From Verrucomicrobia bacterium Tous-C9LFEB (GTDB taxonomy: Bacteria; Verrucomicrobiota; Verrucomicrobiia; Methylacidiphilales; UBA1321): a DNA stretch of 64,000 bases. Below are positions 45,475 through 53,692 of this stretch, piece after piece. Every line of letters starts with the position of its first letter. Position 1 is the first letter of the stretch. The notes under the pieces are model-generated. The model saw nothing but the letters and a program-made list of their open reading frames with translations. It ran no database searches and had not been told where the DNA came from. A program made the position numbers and the translations under genes. The DNA lies in contig NEUU01000001.1 in NCBI GenBank assembly GCA_002304345.1, positions 1 through 64,000 of the forward strand. Direction: 5' to 3'.

Positions 45475-45858
45475 AAATTACCAATTTGAAGGTGGAAGAT
45501 TCCGACACTAACAGTCGCTGTGTTGGCGTCAAGTACGTGTGTATAAATAAAGCTTATTTTTGATTTGTGACGATTCAGAGAGGTGCGATCGCTTTGCCGG
45601 GAGGGATTTATTTTGCGATATGAAAAGTCTCATAAGTGAATCTAATTCAGAGTTTTAAGCGGGATCACGCTTTGTAAGCCCTTGTTGTGACGGAAAATAT
45701 CGGGTGCGAGCTCCGAACGGCTCCCAACGTCTCCAGTTCTTCGGTTCTCTTGGGACGCGTGCGTGTGAGTGGTATCTAAAATCTCAAATTTGAGATGGAA
45801 AATGGCCGAGGCGGAGGACCCATTCATGCGCCTATTTAAGCATGGATCGGGGCGGAGA
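45475..45858. other. Intergenic region upstream of ppdK
   Basis: First part of a 695-bp gap. It should carry the ppdK promoter. A short palindromic AAATCTCAAATTTGAGAT occurs near 45780-45797, echoing the sequence near 10.17 kb. No gene is supported. Family D and C repeats follow. Confidence 0.35.
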
Positions 45859-45896
45859 CGTTAGGCTTAGGTTTGCTACGTGAGCTGCGTGTGCGA
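45859..45896 (+). repeat. Family D repeat
   Basis: CGTTAGGCTTAGGTTTGCTA followed by CGTGAGCTGCGTGTGCGA. It matches 10251-10280 and, inverted, 2161-2195. Confidence 0.65.
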
Positions 45897-45913
45897 GAAA
45901 AGAGCGGAAAGGC

Positions 45914-46105
45914 GGGGATTTTTTTGACGAAATTAACGGAATTTACGAAATGAGAGAGAAAGGAATTTTTTGAATCAGGAACTCAGGAAAGCAGGAATCT
46001 CTTTCAGAACCTCCGCCCGATTTTCTTGATTTCCTGAGTTCCTGATTAATCAATCGGTTTGTTTTCGATTTCGTAAATTCCGTTAATTTCGTCAAAAAAA
46101 TCCCC
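45914..46105. repeat. Palindromic repeat family C, copy C4 (most complete)
   Basis: The outer arms are perfect over 38 bp (45914-45951 and 46068-46105). The inner arms are perfect over 18 bp (45973-45990 AATCAGGAACTCAGGAAA, and 46030-46047). The 39-nt centre reads GCAGGAATCTCTTTCAGAAC and onward, nearly identical to copy C1. The element would fold as a long two-part hairpin. Confidence 0.92.
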
Positions 46106-46169
46106 GTCTTTCATCGCGACTGCTCTAACTATTTCCGGGCATTGTGCCGTTGTAGGTAAGAGTTGCCCG

Positions 46170-47690
46170 ATGGTGAGGGGCGACGCCACCATGACTGCCG
46201 ACTTTGAGACGTTTATCACGCGGACGGATGCCGACTGGAAAGCGGCGTTGGTGGGCATTGCTTCGAGTCGCAAGGATGTCCTGTTGTTGTCGGGCGAGGT
46301 GACGGACCCGACGGAGGCGGGGCGTCGGTTGCAGGCGCATGCGTTGGCGAATGCGACGCTGGGGATCGTGGGGGCGACGACGTTGACGCCGTTCCCGCAT
46401 TTCGACCGGCGGGAGGTGCGCGTTTTTTCGGCGGGCCGCCGGATTCTTTCTCCACTGGGTGTCGCGGCGGAGCGGATCAATCGTTTTTGGGGCGAGGCTC
46501 CCGCCGTGGCGGAGGCGTCCCCCTTGACCGAGGTGGAATCGGTCTGGGGTTCGGCGGTGCTGGTGAAGCGCTCTTTGCTGGACAAGATCGCGGGTTTCGA
46601 TGCGGCCTATCTGGGCAAGGGGAAACCAGCGGTGCCGAATCTTTTGGTGGATGATTTGTGTGTGCAGGCGCGGCAGGCGGGATTCACGGTGGCGTGTGCG
46701 CCGGAGGTGACGGCGACAGTCTCCGAGACATCCGTGGAATATCCGCAGGAGTCGGGCCCGGCCTATGCGCATTGGCAAACGAAGTGGGGCTGGGACCCGC
46801 TGATCCCGAATATTTATCATTTGCGGCAGAAGTGGAATGGGTCATCGATCGGGCAGCCGATGATCGAGGATTTGCTGGATGTGTGGGATGCGGAGGAGCC
46901 GAGTGTGGAGGTGATTCTGCAGACGGGGAATTCGCTTTCGAATTTGCAGACGTGTTTGTCGAAGCTGGCGCAGGCGCAGTATCCGCGCTTGCGGGTGCAT
47001 CTGTTGTTGAATGGGAGCGGCGAGCCGGTGACGCGGTATTTGTCGAAGTTGACGGGCGCGGGGTATCCTTTCTTTCTCGATATCGTGCGCAGTCCGGTGG
47101 CGGTGGGTGTGCCAGCGGGGTGGAACTGGTTGTTGTCGCGGTGCACCGCGCCGGTGGTGGTGCGGATGGATGACGATGTGGAGTTGCCGCCGGAGGGGTT
47201 GCGGCATTTGGTGGGAACGCTGCGGCGTTTCCCTCTGGCGGGGGCGGTGTCGCCGGCGGTATTGGTGCCGCGCGAGGATGGGCAGACGGATTATCTGTCG
47301 CCGTTGCGGTTGTTTCCGAAGATGGCTTCGAGTCAGCCGTCGGAAAAAATGGCGCCGTGGCGATCGCTGTATCTGACGAATTTTTTGAGTGGCCCGTTGG
47401 TGGTCTATCGCAAGAAGGCAATCGATCGGGCGGGGGTGTTCGACCTGCATTTTTCGTCGATGCAAAACGAGAGCATGGATCACGGGTTGGCGGTGCGGGC
47501 GGAGGGGTACGACCTGATTGTGGATGGTCGTGTGACGGTGGTGCAGCACACGGCGGGGATCTCCGCCGGTGGGCAGCGCGGCGTGGAAGCGTGCCGGGCG
47601 CAGAGACAATTTTTCTGTCAGAAGTGGGGAATCGCTCCCGCTGTGCTGGAGTCGGCACTGGATCGGGATGGGCGGATTATCGAGGTCTGA
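46170..47690 (+). CDS. Glycosyltransferase, tandem GT2-like fold
   Basis: 506 residues, no signal peptide or transmembrane helix. The C-terminal half (about 240-500) is a complete GT2/GT-A domain: nucleotide-binding start SVEVILQTGNSLSNLQTCLS, the DxD-type motif in VVRMDDDVELPPEG, and the acceptor region LYLTNFLSGPLVVYRKK. The N-terminal half (about 35-190) resembles a second GT2 domain without its nucleotide-binding start: LGIVGATTLTPFP, then SVWGSAVLVKRSLLDKIAGF and DDLCVQARQAGF. The substrate is unknown; surface polysaccharide is likely. ATG 46170 follows AGGTAAGAG; ATG 46191 is an alternative. The GT is followed 29 nt later by an HPt gene. Confidence 0.82.
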   Translation: MVRGDATMTADFETFITRTDADWKAALVGIASSRKDVLLLSGEVTDPTEAGRRLQAHALANATLGIVGATTLTPFPHFDRREVRVFSAGRRILSPLGVAAERINRFWGEAPAVAEASPLTEVESVWGSAVLVKRSLLDKIAGFDAAYLGKGKPAVPNLLVDDLCVQARQAGFTVACAPEVTATVSETSVEYPQESGPAYAHWQTKWGWDPLIPNIYHLRQKWNGSSIGQPMIEDLLDVWDAEEPSVEVILQTGNSLSNLQTCLSKLAQAQYPRLRVHLLLNGSGEPVTRYLSKLTGAGYPFFLDIVRSPVAVGVPAGWNWLLSRCTAPVVVRMDDDVELPPEGLRHLVGTLRRFPLAGAVSPAVLVPREDGQTDYLSPLRLFPKMASSQPSEKMAPWRSLYLTNFLSGPLVVYRKKAIDRAGVFDLHFSSMQNESMDHGLAVRAEGYDLIVDGRVTVVQHTAGISAGGQRGVEACRAQRQFFCQKWGIAPAVLESALDRDGRIIEV

Positions 47691-47719
47691 GGGTTTGAGA
47701 TTTAAAAGGAGGCTGGAAG

Positions 47720-48073
47720 ATGAATGCGGATCTGGATGTGAAGGCGTTGGAGCAATTGCGTTCTCTCGATGCGCCGGGCTCGAACGAGTTGTTCAAGCGG
47801 TTGGTGGAGAGCTTCGTCAATGATACACCGAAGTTGCTGGCGAAACTGGACGATGCGATTGCGGCGCAGGATTGGAAGATGGCTTCGAAGCACGCGCATG
47901 CGGTGAAGGGGAGCGCGGGGAATTTCGGGGCACGCCGGTTGGCGGCCTTGTGCTTTGAGATCGAACAGGCCGGTCATAGCGACGACGCCGCCACGATTCT
48001 GCGGGCGGGGAGTCATGTGCAGGCGGAATATGAATCGGCACGCGACGCGCTGCTGATCATGAGCCAGCAATAG
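47720..48073 (+). CDS. HPt domain phosphotransfer protein
   Basis: 117-residue stand-alone histidine phosphotransfer protein, mostly helical. The phosphorylated residue is probably H60 in HAVKGSAGNFG (residues 60-70). LFKRLVESFVNDTPKLLAKL is the usual first helix. It would relay phosphate between a hybrid kinase and a response regulator; neither is encoded here. A near-perfect SD (AAAGGAGG) precedes the ATG. Its position just after the glycosyltransferase may indicate co-transcription. Confidence 0.85.
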   Translation: MNADLDVKALEQLRSLDAPGSNELFKRLVESFVNDTPKLLAKLDDAIAAQDWKMASKHAHAVKGSAGNFGARRLAALCFEIEQAGHSDDAATILRAGSHVQAEYESARDALLIMSQQ

Positions 48074-48188
48074 GGTGTGCGATCTGAGGGGGCGCCCTTT
48101 TGATTGTTGACCGAGCCTAGATCGCGTTGTCATGAGATGGTCGTCGGAAAGAGGATGTGAGGTGCTATCGAGCCAATTGCCTTTAAAA
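48074..48188. other. Intergenic region before repeat B2
   Basis: First part of a 314-bp gap between converging HPt and Lon-N genes. No gene or clear terminator was found; the rest is repeat B2. Confidence 0.35.
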
Positions 48189-48336
48189 CCGCCCCTTCCA
48201 CCCGATCCTTCGCTTAGCTCAGGATGACAGAGTGTAAAAGCGAATGTCTTTAGCGATTGGCGCAGCCAATCAGCAAGCGGGTCCAGCGTCACGCTGGTCA
48301 TCCTGAGCTAAGCGAAGGATCGGGTGGAAGGGGCGG
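48189..48336. repeat. Palindromic repeat family B, copy B2
   Basis: A perfect inverted repeat of about 40 bp (48189-48228 and 48297-48336), core CGATCCTTCGCTTAGCTCAG. The interior contains a TGGCGCAGCCA mini-palindrome and GTCCAGCGTCACGCTGG, both homologous to copy B3. Confidence 0.88.
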
Positions 48337-48387
48337 GTTGTTATTGGTTGGCTCTGCGAACGCGTCGTTGCTCATGGCGACACGCCA

Positions 48388-48978
48388 CTAGTCGATTTTC
48401 TTCAGGGCGAGTTCAACCTTGCGGAGACGCTTGCAGAGATCGAGTTCCTCGAGGATGGCTTGTTTGCGGCTGACGTCCTCGATGAAGCTGTAGGTGATGA
48501 TGTCCGCGAGCGCTTCGTAGTCGGTCAGCTCGTTGAGGAATTTGATAATCCCGTCGTTGTCGAGCGAACCGCCCTGATGCAGGCGGTTGACCTGCTGGAT
48601 CACGCGCGCGGCGAAGGCTTCCACCTGCTTCGGATTATTTCCCTGCGTTTCGAGCACTTCGATATCGCCCACGTAGTAGGGTTCTTTTTGAACAAAGTGG
48701 GTGAAACGCACACGGGAGACGCCTTGCAAAATGAGGTTCGAGGTGCCATCGGGCCGGTCGACACAGGCGCGAATGATTCCAATGCCGCCGATGTTGCGGG
48801 GCCGGGTGTGTGCGCCGGGCATGGCGATGGCGAACATGCGCTGTTGTTCGAGGGACTTCTTGAGCATGGCGCGGTAGCGCGGTTCGAAAATATAGAGCGG
48901 GAGCAACGCCTGCGGAAAAAGGATGGCGTTGGGCAGCGTCATGATGGGGATCTGCGCCGGCATTTTCATGGTTTTCAT
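48388..48978 (-). CDS. Stand-alone Lon substrate-binding (LON N) domain protein
   Basis: 196 residues consisting of a single LON_substr_bdg domain without the AAA+ or protease part. ILFPQALLPLYIFEPRYRAM (about residues 19-38) is the family signature, followed by the GVSRVRF strand and a helical C-terminus. Such stand-alone versions are common and of unclear role, perhaps protein-protein binding. ATG start; convergent with the HPt gene. Confidence 0.87.
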   Translation of the reverse strand: MKTMKMPAQIPIMTLPNAILFPQALLPLYIFEPRYRAMLKKSLEQQRMFAIAMPGAHTRPRNIGGIGIIRACVDRPDGTSNLILQGVSRVRFTHFVQKEPYYVGDIEVLETQGNNPKQVEAFAARVIQQVNRLHQGGSLDNDGIIKFLNELTDYEALADIITYSFIEDVSRKQAILEELDLCKRLRKVELALKKID

Positions 48979-49082
48979 GCTACTTATAACTAAGCATCAA
49001 TTGTGCCGAATACAAGCTGCTGGCGCAGGGCAGTAGCTGGCGGCACAGTGTGCCGCCGCTTCCATGGATTTCAGATCGCTAT

Positions 49083-50174
49083 CTAACTAAAGAAACCACT
49101 TTTCTTGGCCTTGAGATTATTGATGCGATTGGGATCGCGGGCGTTGATGAGCGCTTCTTCCTTGGTGATGAGACCTTTTTCGAGCAACTCGATGAGGCTG
49201 TCATCAATGGTGTGCATGCCTTCGCGGCTGCTGATTTCCATGAGGCCGATCATCTGCTCGCCGCGACGGTCGCGCAGGCAGGCGCGGATGGCGTTGTTGC
49301 AGACCATGATTTCGGTGGCGAGGACGCGACCCTGGCCGTCGGCGCGGGGGAGTAATCGCTGCGAGACGACGGCCTGCAGACAGTTCGCCAACTGGGCGAG
49401 GATTTGCGGCTGTTGATCGGGCGGGAAGCTGTCGATGAGGCGGTCGAGCGCCTTGGGCGCGTCGATGGTGTGAACGGTGGCGAGGACGAGGTGGCCGGTT
49501 TCCGCCGCACTAATCGCGGTCTGCATCGTTTCGCGATCGCGCATTTCGCTGATCATGATGATGTCCGGGTCCTGCCGCAACGCATGGCGCAGCGCGATGG
49601 GGAAGCTCTTCGTATCGGTGCCGAGCTCGCGCTGTTTCACGAGCGAGAGGCGATTCTCGAAAATGAATTCGATGGGGTCTTCGACGGTGATGATCACGCC
49701 CGAACGCTGGCTGCCGATGTGCTGGATGATGGATGCAAGCGTGGTCGTCTTGCCGGAACCGGTGATGCCGGTGAAGAGGATGAGACCTTGCTCGAGGTTG
49801 CACAGTTGCAGCAGGAACGGACGATGGCCGAGATTCTTGATGTCGGGAATTTCGCTGGGGATATGGCGGAAGGCGGCTTCGAGCGAACCGCGCGAGTAGT
49901 GGGCGTTGCCGCGAAAACGGCCGAGTCCGTCGACCTGCAGGGCGAAGTCGAGCTCCCATTCTTCTTCCAGCCGGGCGCGTTGATTTTCCGTGAGAATACC
50001 GAGGATGAGATCGCGGCAGTTGTCCGCGGTGAGATTGTATTCGGCGAGGGGAACGAGCGAACCGTGCAGTCGCGCCATGGGCGGCGAGCCGACGGCGAGG
50101 TGGAGATCGGAGGCGGAGCGGTTGACCGTCTCGGTGAGGAAGTAGACGACATCGAGGACGTTTTCGTTGGCCAT
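49083..50174 (-). CDS. pilT: PilT-type pilus retraction ATPase
   Basis: 363 residues. The order of motifs is that of PilT: N-terminal PAS-like part (SASDLHLAVGSPPMARLHG), Walker A TGITGSGKTTT, Asp box (ITVEDPIEF), Walker B DPDIIMISEMRD, His box TGHLVLATVHT and the AIRAC segment of the C-terminus (CNNAIRACLRDR). It would power type IV pilus disassembly. Family C repeat C5 lies between it and the pilU-like gene upstream. The ATG has no SD; the repeat arm ends 12 nt upstream of it. No other pilus assembly genes are in this window. Confidence 0.9.
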   Translation of the reverse strand: MANENVLDVVYFLTETVNRSASDLHLAVGSPPMARLHGSLVPLAEYNLTADNCRDLILGILTENQRARLEEEWELDFALQVDGLGRFRGNAHYSRGSLEAAFRHIPSEIPDIKNLGHRPFLLQLCNLEQGLILFTGITGSGKTTTLASIIQHIGSQRSGVIITVEDPIEFIFENRLSLVKQRELGTDTKSFPIALRHALRQDPDIIMISEMRDRETMQTAISAAETGHLVLATVHTIDAPKALDRLIDSFPPDQQPQILAQLANCLQAVVSQRLLPRADGQGRVLATEIMVCNNAIRACLRDRRGEQMIGLMEISSREGMHTIDDSLIELLEKGLITKEEALINARDPNRINNLKAKKSGFFS

Positions 50175-50186
50175 AGAGAAGGGGAT

Positions 50187-50355
50187 TTTTGACGAAATTA
50201 ACGGAATTTACGAAATTAAAAGACAGGGAACTTTTTTAATCAGGAACTCAGAGAATCAAGAAAATGGGTTATAGGTTTTGCAAGAGATTCCTGCTTTCCA
50301 GATTTTAAAAAACGGTTGTCTTTTAATTTCGTAAATTCCGTTAATTTCGTCAAAA
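50187..50355. repeat. Palindromic repeat family C, copy C5
   Basis: The outer arms pair perfectly over 39 bp (50187-50225 and 50317-50355): TTTTGACGAAATTAACGGAA onwards. The left inner arm ATCAGGAACTCAGAGAATCA is present, but the right is replaced by ATTCCTGCTTTCCAG. It fills the gap between the pilT and pilU-like genes. Confidence 0.9.
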
Positions 50356-50363
50356 TTTTCCGT

Positions 50364-51434
50364 TCAGGATTTGACCGTTGAACCGCTGGAGATGCCGCGC
50401 AGGACGCGGCTGAGTTCATGCGGATTTTCACAATACTGCAGCGCGACATCCTGATGGATGACGCCCGATTGCACTTCGGTGGCCAGGGAGGTCAGGAAAG
50501 AGCGCGAGGTGGCGTTGTCGCCGCGGGCGATGATGTCGGAGAGTTCGGGGTTGCGACCGTCCTGAATGTATTTGCGGCTGAGACCTTCGTTCTGGAGATA
50601 TTCGAGAACGGGGATGAGTCCGCCTTCCTTGGTGGGGACAAGTTGCTGGCAGAAGACGCCGACAAGTTGGCTGCTGAGAATGCGCTGGGCACCTTCGCGG
50701 TCGGTGGCGGGGAAGATCTGGACGAAGCGTTCGATCGTTTCCGCGACGTTCGCGCTGTGCAGTGTGGTGACGACGAGGTGGCCGGTCTCGGCCGCTTGCA
50801 GGGCGGTGGAGGCAGAGGCGTAATCGCGGATTTCGCCGACGAAAATCACGTCCGGACTTTGGCGCAGGGAGCGGCGCATGCCTTCGGCAAAGGAGTCGGT
50901 GTCGATGCCGACTTCGCGTTGGCTGAAGAGGCAGGCTTGATTCTGGAAGAGGTACTCGATGGGATCTTCAATGGTGACCACGTGTCGCGGCGTGTGCTCG
51001 TTCAGCCACTGGAGGCAAGAGGCGATGGTGGTCGATTTGCCGGAGCCGGTGCGGCCCGCGACGAGGAGGAGTCCCGCCGGACGGGAGACCCACGTGGTGA
51101 GCAGTTCGGTGGGCAGTCGGAGTGTGCCGAGATCGGGAATGGTGGTCTTGATTTCGCGCAGCACCGCGCCGCGACGGCCGAGGGTGCGGAAGAGATTGAC
51201 GCGGAAACGGCCGCCATCGGACGCGCAGAAGGCGGTGTCGCGGTCGAGGGTGGACGCGCTCGCGCCGCATTCGAGCCAGAATTGTTCGAGCAATTCGGGA
51301 GCCAGCGTGCTGTCGCCGAGATCCATCAGTTTGCCGTTGAGCCGGATTTGCGGCACGCCGCCTTCGTAAAGGAAAAGATCCGAGGCCTGATTGGCGCGCA
51401 TCGCGATGCAGAGTTTGTCGATGAGTTCGACCAT
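50364..51434 (-). CDS. pilU: PilU-like second retraction ATPase
   Basis: 356 residues, homologous to the neighbouring PilT but clearly diverged. Walker A is AGRTGSGKSTT; Walker B is SPDVIFVGEIRD; the His box is TGHLVVTTLHS. The N-terminal part is ASDLFLYEGGVPQIRLNG. PilU works as an accessory motor to PilT in several species. It is transcribed first, with pilT after the repeat; whether one mRNA spans both is unknown. The PilU label rests on arrangement and divergence and is tentative. Confidence 0.85.
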   Translation of the reverse strand: MVELIDKLCIAMRANQASDLFLYEGGVPQIRLNGKLMDLGDSTLAPELLEQFWLECGASASTLDRDTAFCASDGGRFRVNLFRTLGRRGAVLREIKTTIPDLGTLRLPTELLTTWVSRPAGLLLVAGRTGSGKSTTIASCLQWLNEHTPRHVVTIEDPIEYLFQNQACLFSQREVGIDTDSFAEGMRRSLRQSPDVIFVGEIRDYASASTALQAAETGHLVVTTLHSANVAETIERFVQIFPATDREGAQRILSSQLVGVFCQQLVPTKEGGLIPVLEYLQNEGLSRKYIQDGRNPELSDIIARGDNATSRSFLTSLATEVQSGVIHQDVALQYCENPHELSRVLRGISSGSTVKS

Positions 51435-51605
51435 GGGAATAGAGTGAAGCTAAGCGCATTGCGGGCCCGGGACAAGTCCGAGCTTGAAAAATTGAGAGGG
51501 TTAATGAGCGCGGCGCACGAAGCTCCCCCACGGCGCACTGGTCAAGGGACGGGAATATGTTAAGGTCTTGGGACAGAAATCGGTCGTGGCAAGATAAGGC
51601 CTGAA
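51435..51605. other. Intergenic region upstream of pilU
   Basis: Region holding the pilU promoter, with repeat B3 downstream. No gene was recognised. Confidence 0.3.
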
Positions 51606-51755
51606 CCTGCCCCCTTGCCCGATCCCTCGACTACGCTCGGGATGACGGAATGTGAATGCGAATGTATAAAGCGATTTGCATAGCAAATCAGCTACCGGGT
51701 CCAGCGTCACGCTGGTCATTCCGAGCGTAGTCGAGGAATCGGGCAAGGGGGCGGG
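51606..51755. repeat. Palindromic repeat family B, copy B3
   Basis: The arms run about 51606-51646 and 51716-51755, core CGATCCCTCGACTACGCTCG, with one or two mismatches. The interior is homologous to copy B2 and includes GTCCAGCGTCACGCTGG. Confidence 0.82.
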
Positions 51756-51790
51756 TAGTGGAAAAACGTGTTTCTGAATACGAGAATTCT

Positions 51791-52246
51791 ATGAGCTTCG
51801 ATAATCTGACGCCGCGGGCGAAGGTCGTGCAGCCGATCCGGTCCGAGGCCAAACTCGAAATTCGGTTCAACCAGGTGCTGGTGGAGCGGTGCGCCTCCGA
51901 TGCGCCCTACCGCTATGTTTTCGAAGCGGTGCGCTCGAAGCTGGCTGAAGTAAAATTGACCGAGGTGTCGCGGAATTTTGAGAAGGGCGAGATTGTGACG
52001 ACCTTTCGCTGGATGGGATTTGTTCCCGTGACGTTGCGGATGGCGTTTTATTCGGCGGGTCTTTCCACGATCATGGATGCCGACGCGGAGGCCGGGCGCG
52101 GGTGGTTCCACCGCGCGCGCGATCGCAAGGCGCGGCAACTCGTCGAGCGATTGACGGCTACGGTTTTTGCGGGGACGACATTGGCCGCCGCGGTGGCAGT
52201 TTACCCGGAAGAAACCCGCGCGCCGGAGCACACGGTTGGGTCATGA
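51791..52246 (+). CDS. Hypothetical protein coupled to a lipase-like gene
   Basis: 151 residues (MSFDNLTPRAKVVQ). It contains a hydrophobic stretch (TVFAGTTLAAAVAVYPEETR) near the C-terminus and an Arg-rich middle (HRARDRKARQLVERL). The first 80 residues look soluble and may form a small alpha/beta domain. No family was recognised. The stop overlaps the next ATG (ATGA), so it is probably translationally coupled to the alpha/beta hydrolase. Repeat B3 ends 35 nt before the start. Confidence 0.6.
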   Translation: MSFDNLTPRAKVVQPIRSEAKLEIRFNQVLVERCASDAPYRYVFEAVRSKLAEVKLTEVSRNFEKGEIVTTFRWMGFVPVTLRMAFYSAGLSTIMDADAEAGRGWFHRARDRKARQLVERLTATVFAGTTLAAAVAVYPEETRAPEHTVGS

Positions 52247-52878
52247 CGGAATCGCGTCAGGAAACGGTGGTGCTGGTTCACGGCATCTGGATGCTCGGCG
52301 TGGAGATGAAGTGGCTCGCGCGCCGGTTGCGCGAGGCGGGTTATCGCGTGCGCCAATTCCGCTACCCTTCGGTACGCGGCGAGACGGAGTCAAATCTGGC
52401 GGCGTTGCGCGCCTATGTGGACGCGTCGGAGGGCGAGACGGTGCACTTTGTCTGTCACAGCCTCGGCGGTTTGCTTACGCATGAACTTTTACAGCGGACG
52501 CCGTCTGCGCGGCCCGGCCATGTGGTGGCGTTGGGTTCGCCGTTCAATGGATCGTGGACCGCACAGCGGATTCAACAGCTCGGATTGGAACGGCCGATTC
52601 TCGGGAGAACGCTGTTGCCGCTGCTGCAACGGGGTCAACCGAGCTGGAACGGCGAGCGGCCATTTGGCGTGATCGCGGGGACTTATCCACTCGGCATCGG
52701 GCAGGTGCTGGGCTCCATGCCGGGACCGAATGACGGTACGGTGACGCTGGAGGAGACGCGACTCGCGGGAGCGACGGCGCATGCGGTCGCGCACGTGAAT
52801 CATTTTGGATTGCTCGTGTCGCGACCGGTATTTGGCCGGATCGTGCGGTTTTTACGGCACGGAAAATTTGAGATTTGA
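52243..52878 (+). CDS. Lipase/esterase-like alpha/beta hydrolase
   Basis: 211 residues without signal peptide. VVLVHGIWM is the oxyanion region, VCHSLGGLLTHELL the nucleophile elbow (Ser in SLGG), GPNDGTVTLEE holds the acid Asp and VAHVNHFGLL the His. It resembles PGAP1-like/lipase-2-type hydrolases that cleave ester bonds near membranes. The ATGA overlap with the hypothetical gene just upstream suggests they work together. The substrate is unknown. Confidence 0.82.
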   Translation: MTESRQETVVLVHGIWMLGVEMKWLARRLREAGYRVRQFRYPSVRGETESNLAALRAYVDASEGETVHFVCHSLGGLLTHELLQRTPSARPGHVVALGSPFNGSWTAQRIQQLGLERPILGRTLLPLLQRGQPSWNGERPFGVIAGTYPLGIGQVLGSMPGPNDGTVTLEETRLAGATAHAVAHVNHFGLLVSRPVFGRIVRFLRHGKFEI

Positions 52879-52997
52879 GATCGCAAATTTCAAAGAGGGA
52901 CGATCAGAAACTCGGAGTTCATGCCATGCAGAATCATCCGGTTAGCGGTCAGTGACAATGTAATGTCGTGGATAGCGAGATCTGCCGTGAAGATTGA

Positions 52998-53111
52998 CAC
53001 ACCCCGGCGCTACGCGCCACGCCTCTTGATAGAGGGGATTCATGCTAGTGAAACTCACAGTTGCCGAAATCCCCTCTATCAAGAGGGGGGGGCGCGTAGC
53101 GCCGGGGTGTG
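52998..53111. repeat. Palindromic repeat family A, copy A2
   Basis: Left arm 52998-53040 (CACACCCCGGCGCTACGCGC onward) and right arm 53068-53111 pair with one substitution and one extra G. The loop CATGCTAGTGAAACTCACAG is homologous to that of A1. The stop codon of the 53121 gene lies 9 nt beyond the right arm. Confidence 0.9.
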
Positions 53112-53120
53112 TGAAAAGAA

Positions 53121-53504
53121 TTACAGCAGTCCCTGCTTCTCGAGTTCGTCGAGGCGCTTGTCGTTGTGTTCCTCGATGATTTCGGTGACGCCTTCGAGTT
53201 CGATGAGGACGTCGAGGCAGAGGGAGATTTCTTCCGAGGGAATACCGGTGGTTTCGATGACCCGACGGTTCTGGGTGACGTAGACCCAGGTGAATTCGTC
53301 GCCGTTGACGACGCGGAATTGCAGGCTCGGTTCCCACATGATTTCCTCGCGCTTGGTAATGGCGAGGGCGGTGGCGGAGAGACCGGGTTCGGGTGTGACC
53401 TGCTCCACGCGTTCGAAGCGTTCCAGCCAGGATTCGACAAAGAGACTGATGGACTCCTTGTTCAGGGGGGCGTCGAAAATGGCGACGTAGCCTTTGCTAA
53501 TCAT
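53121..53504 (-). CDS. Hypothetical small protein
   Basis: 127 residues, acidic, no signal or helix segment. It contains GYVAIFDAPLNKESISLFVE, the ERFERVEQV repeat-like stretch and SLCLDVLIELEGVTEIIEEH. No family was recognised. Codon usage and composition match the neighbouring genes, so it is probably real. Its stop is directly next to repeat A2. Confidence 0.6.
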   Translation of the reverse strand: MISKGYVAIFDAPLNKESISLFVESWLERFERVEQVTPEPGLSATALAITKREEIMWEPSLQFRVVNGDEFTWVYVTQNRRVIETTGIPSEEISLCLDVLIELEGVTEIIEEHNDKRLDELEKQGLL

Positions 53505-53692
53505 CCGGAGAGTCTAGCGCACTGGTTTTGTTTCGACAACCCTATGTGTTTGCTGGGCGATTGCTTTATGTATTTTGCGCACAGTCCTCTTGATAGAGGC
53601 ATTGCTAGTAAATCATGCTGGCGGCTACACCGACATTCCCGGATAAAAATTAACCTGTGGCGAAGCGTTACCGGGTGCAGGGCTCAGCCCTG
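53505..53692. other. Intergenic region with decayed A-like half-repeat
   Basis: About 190 bp. CCTCTTGATAGAGGCATTGC and following GCTAGTAAATC near 53586 recall the inner part of a family A arm and loop. No gene was recognised. Confidence 0.4.

Noticed and set aside
45642-45827. Small minus-strand open frame upstream of ppdK
   Set aside because: There is no SD and no protein-like composition, and the region contains palindromic DNA.
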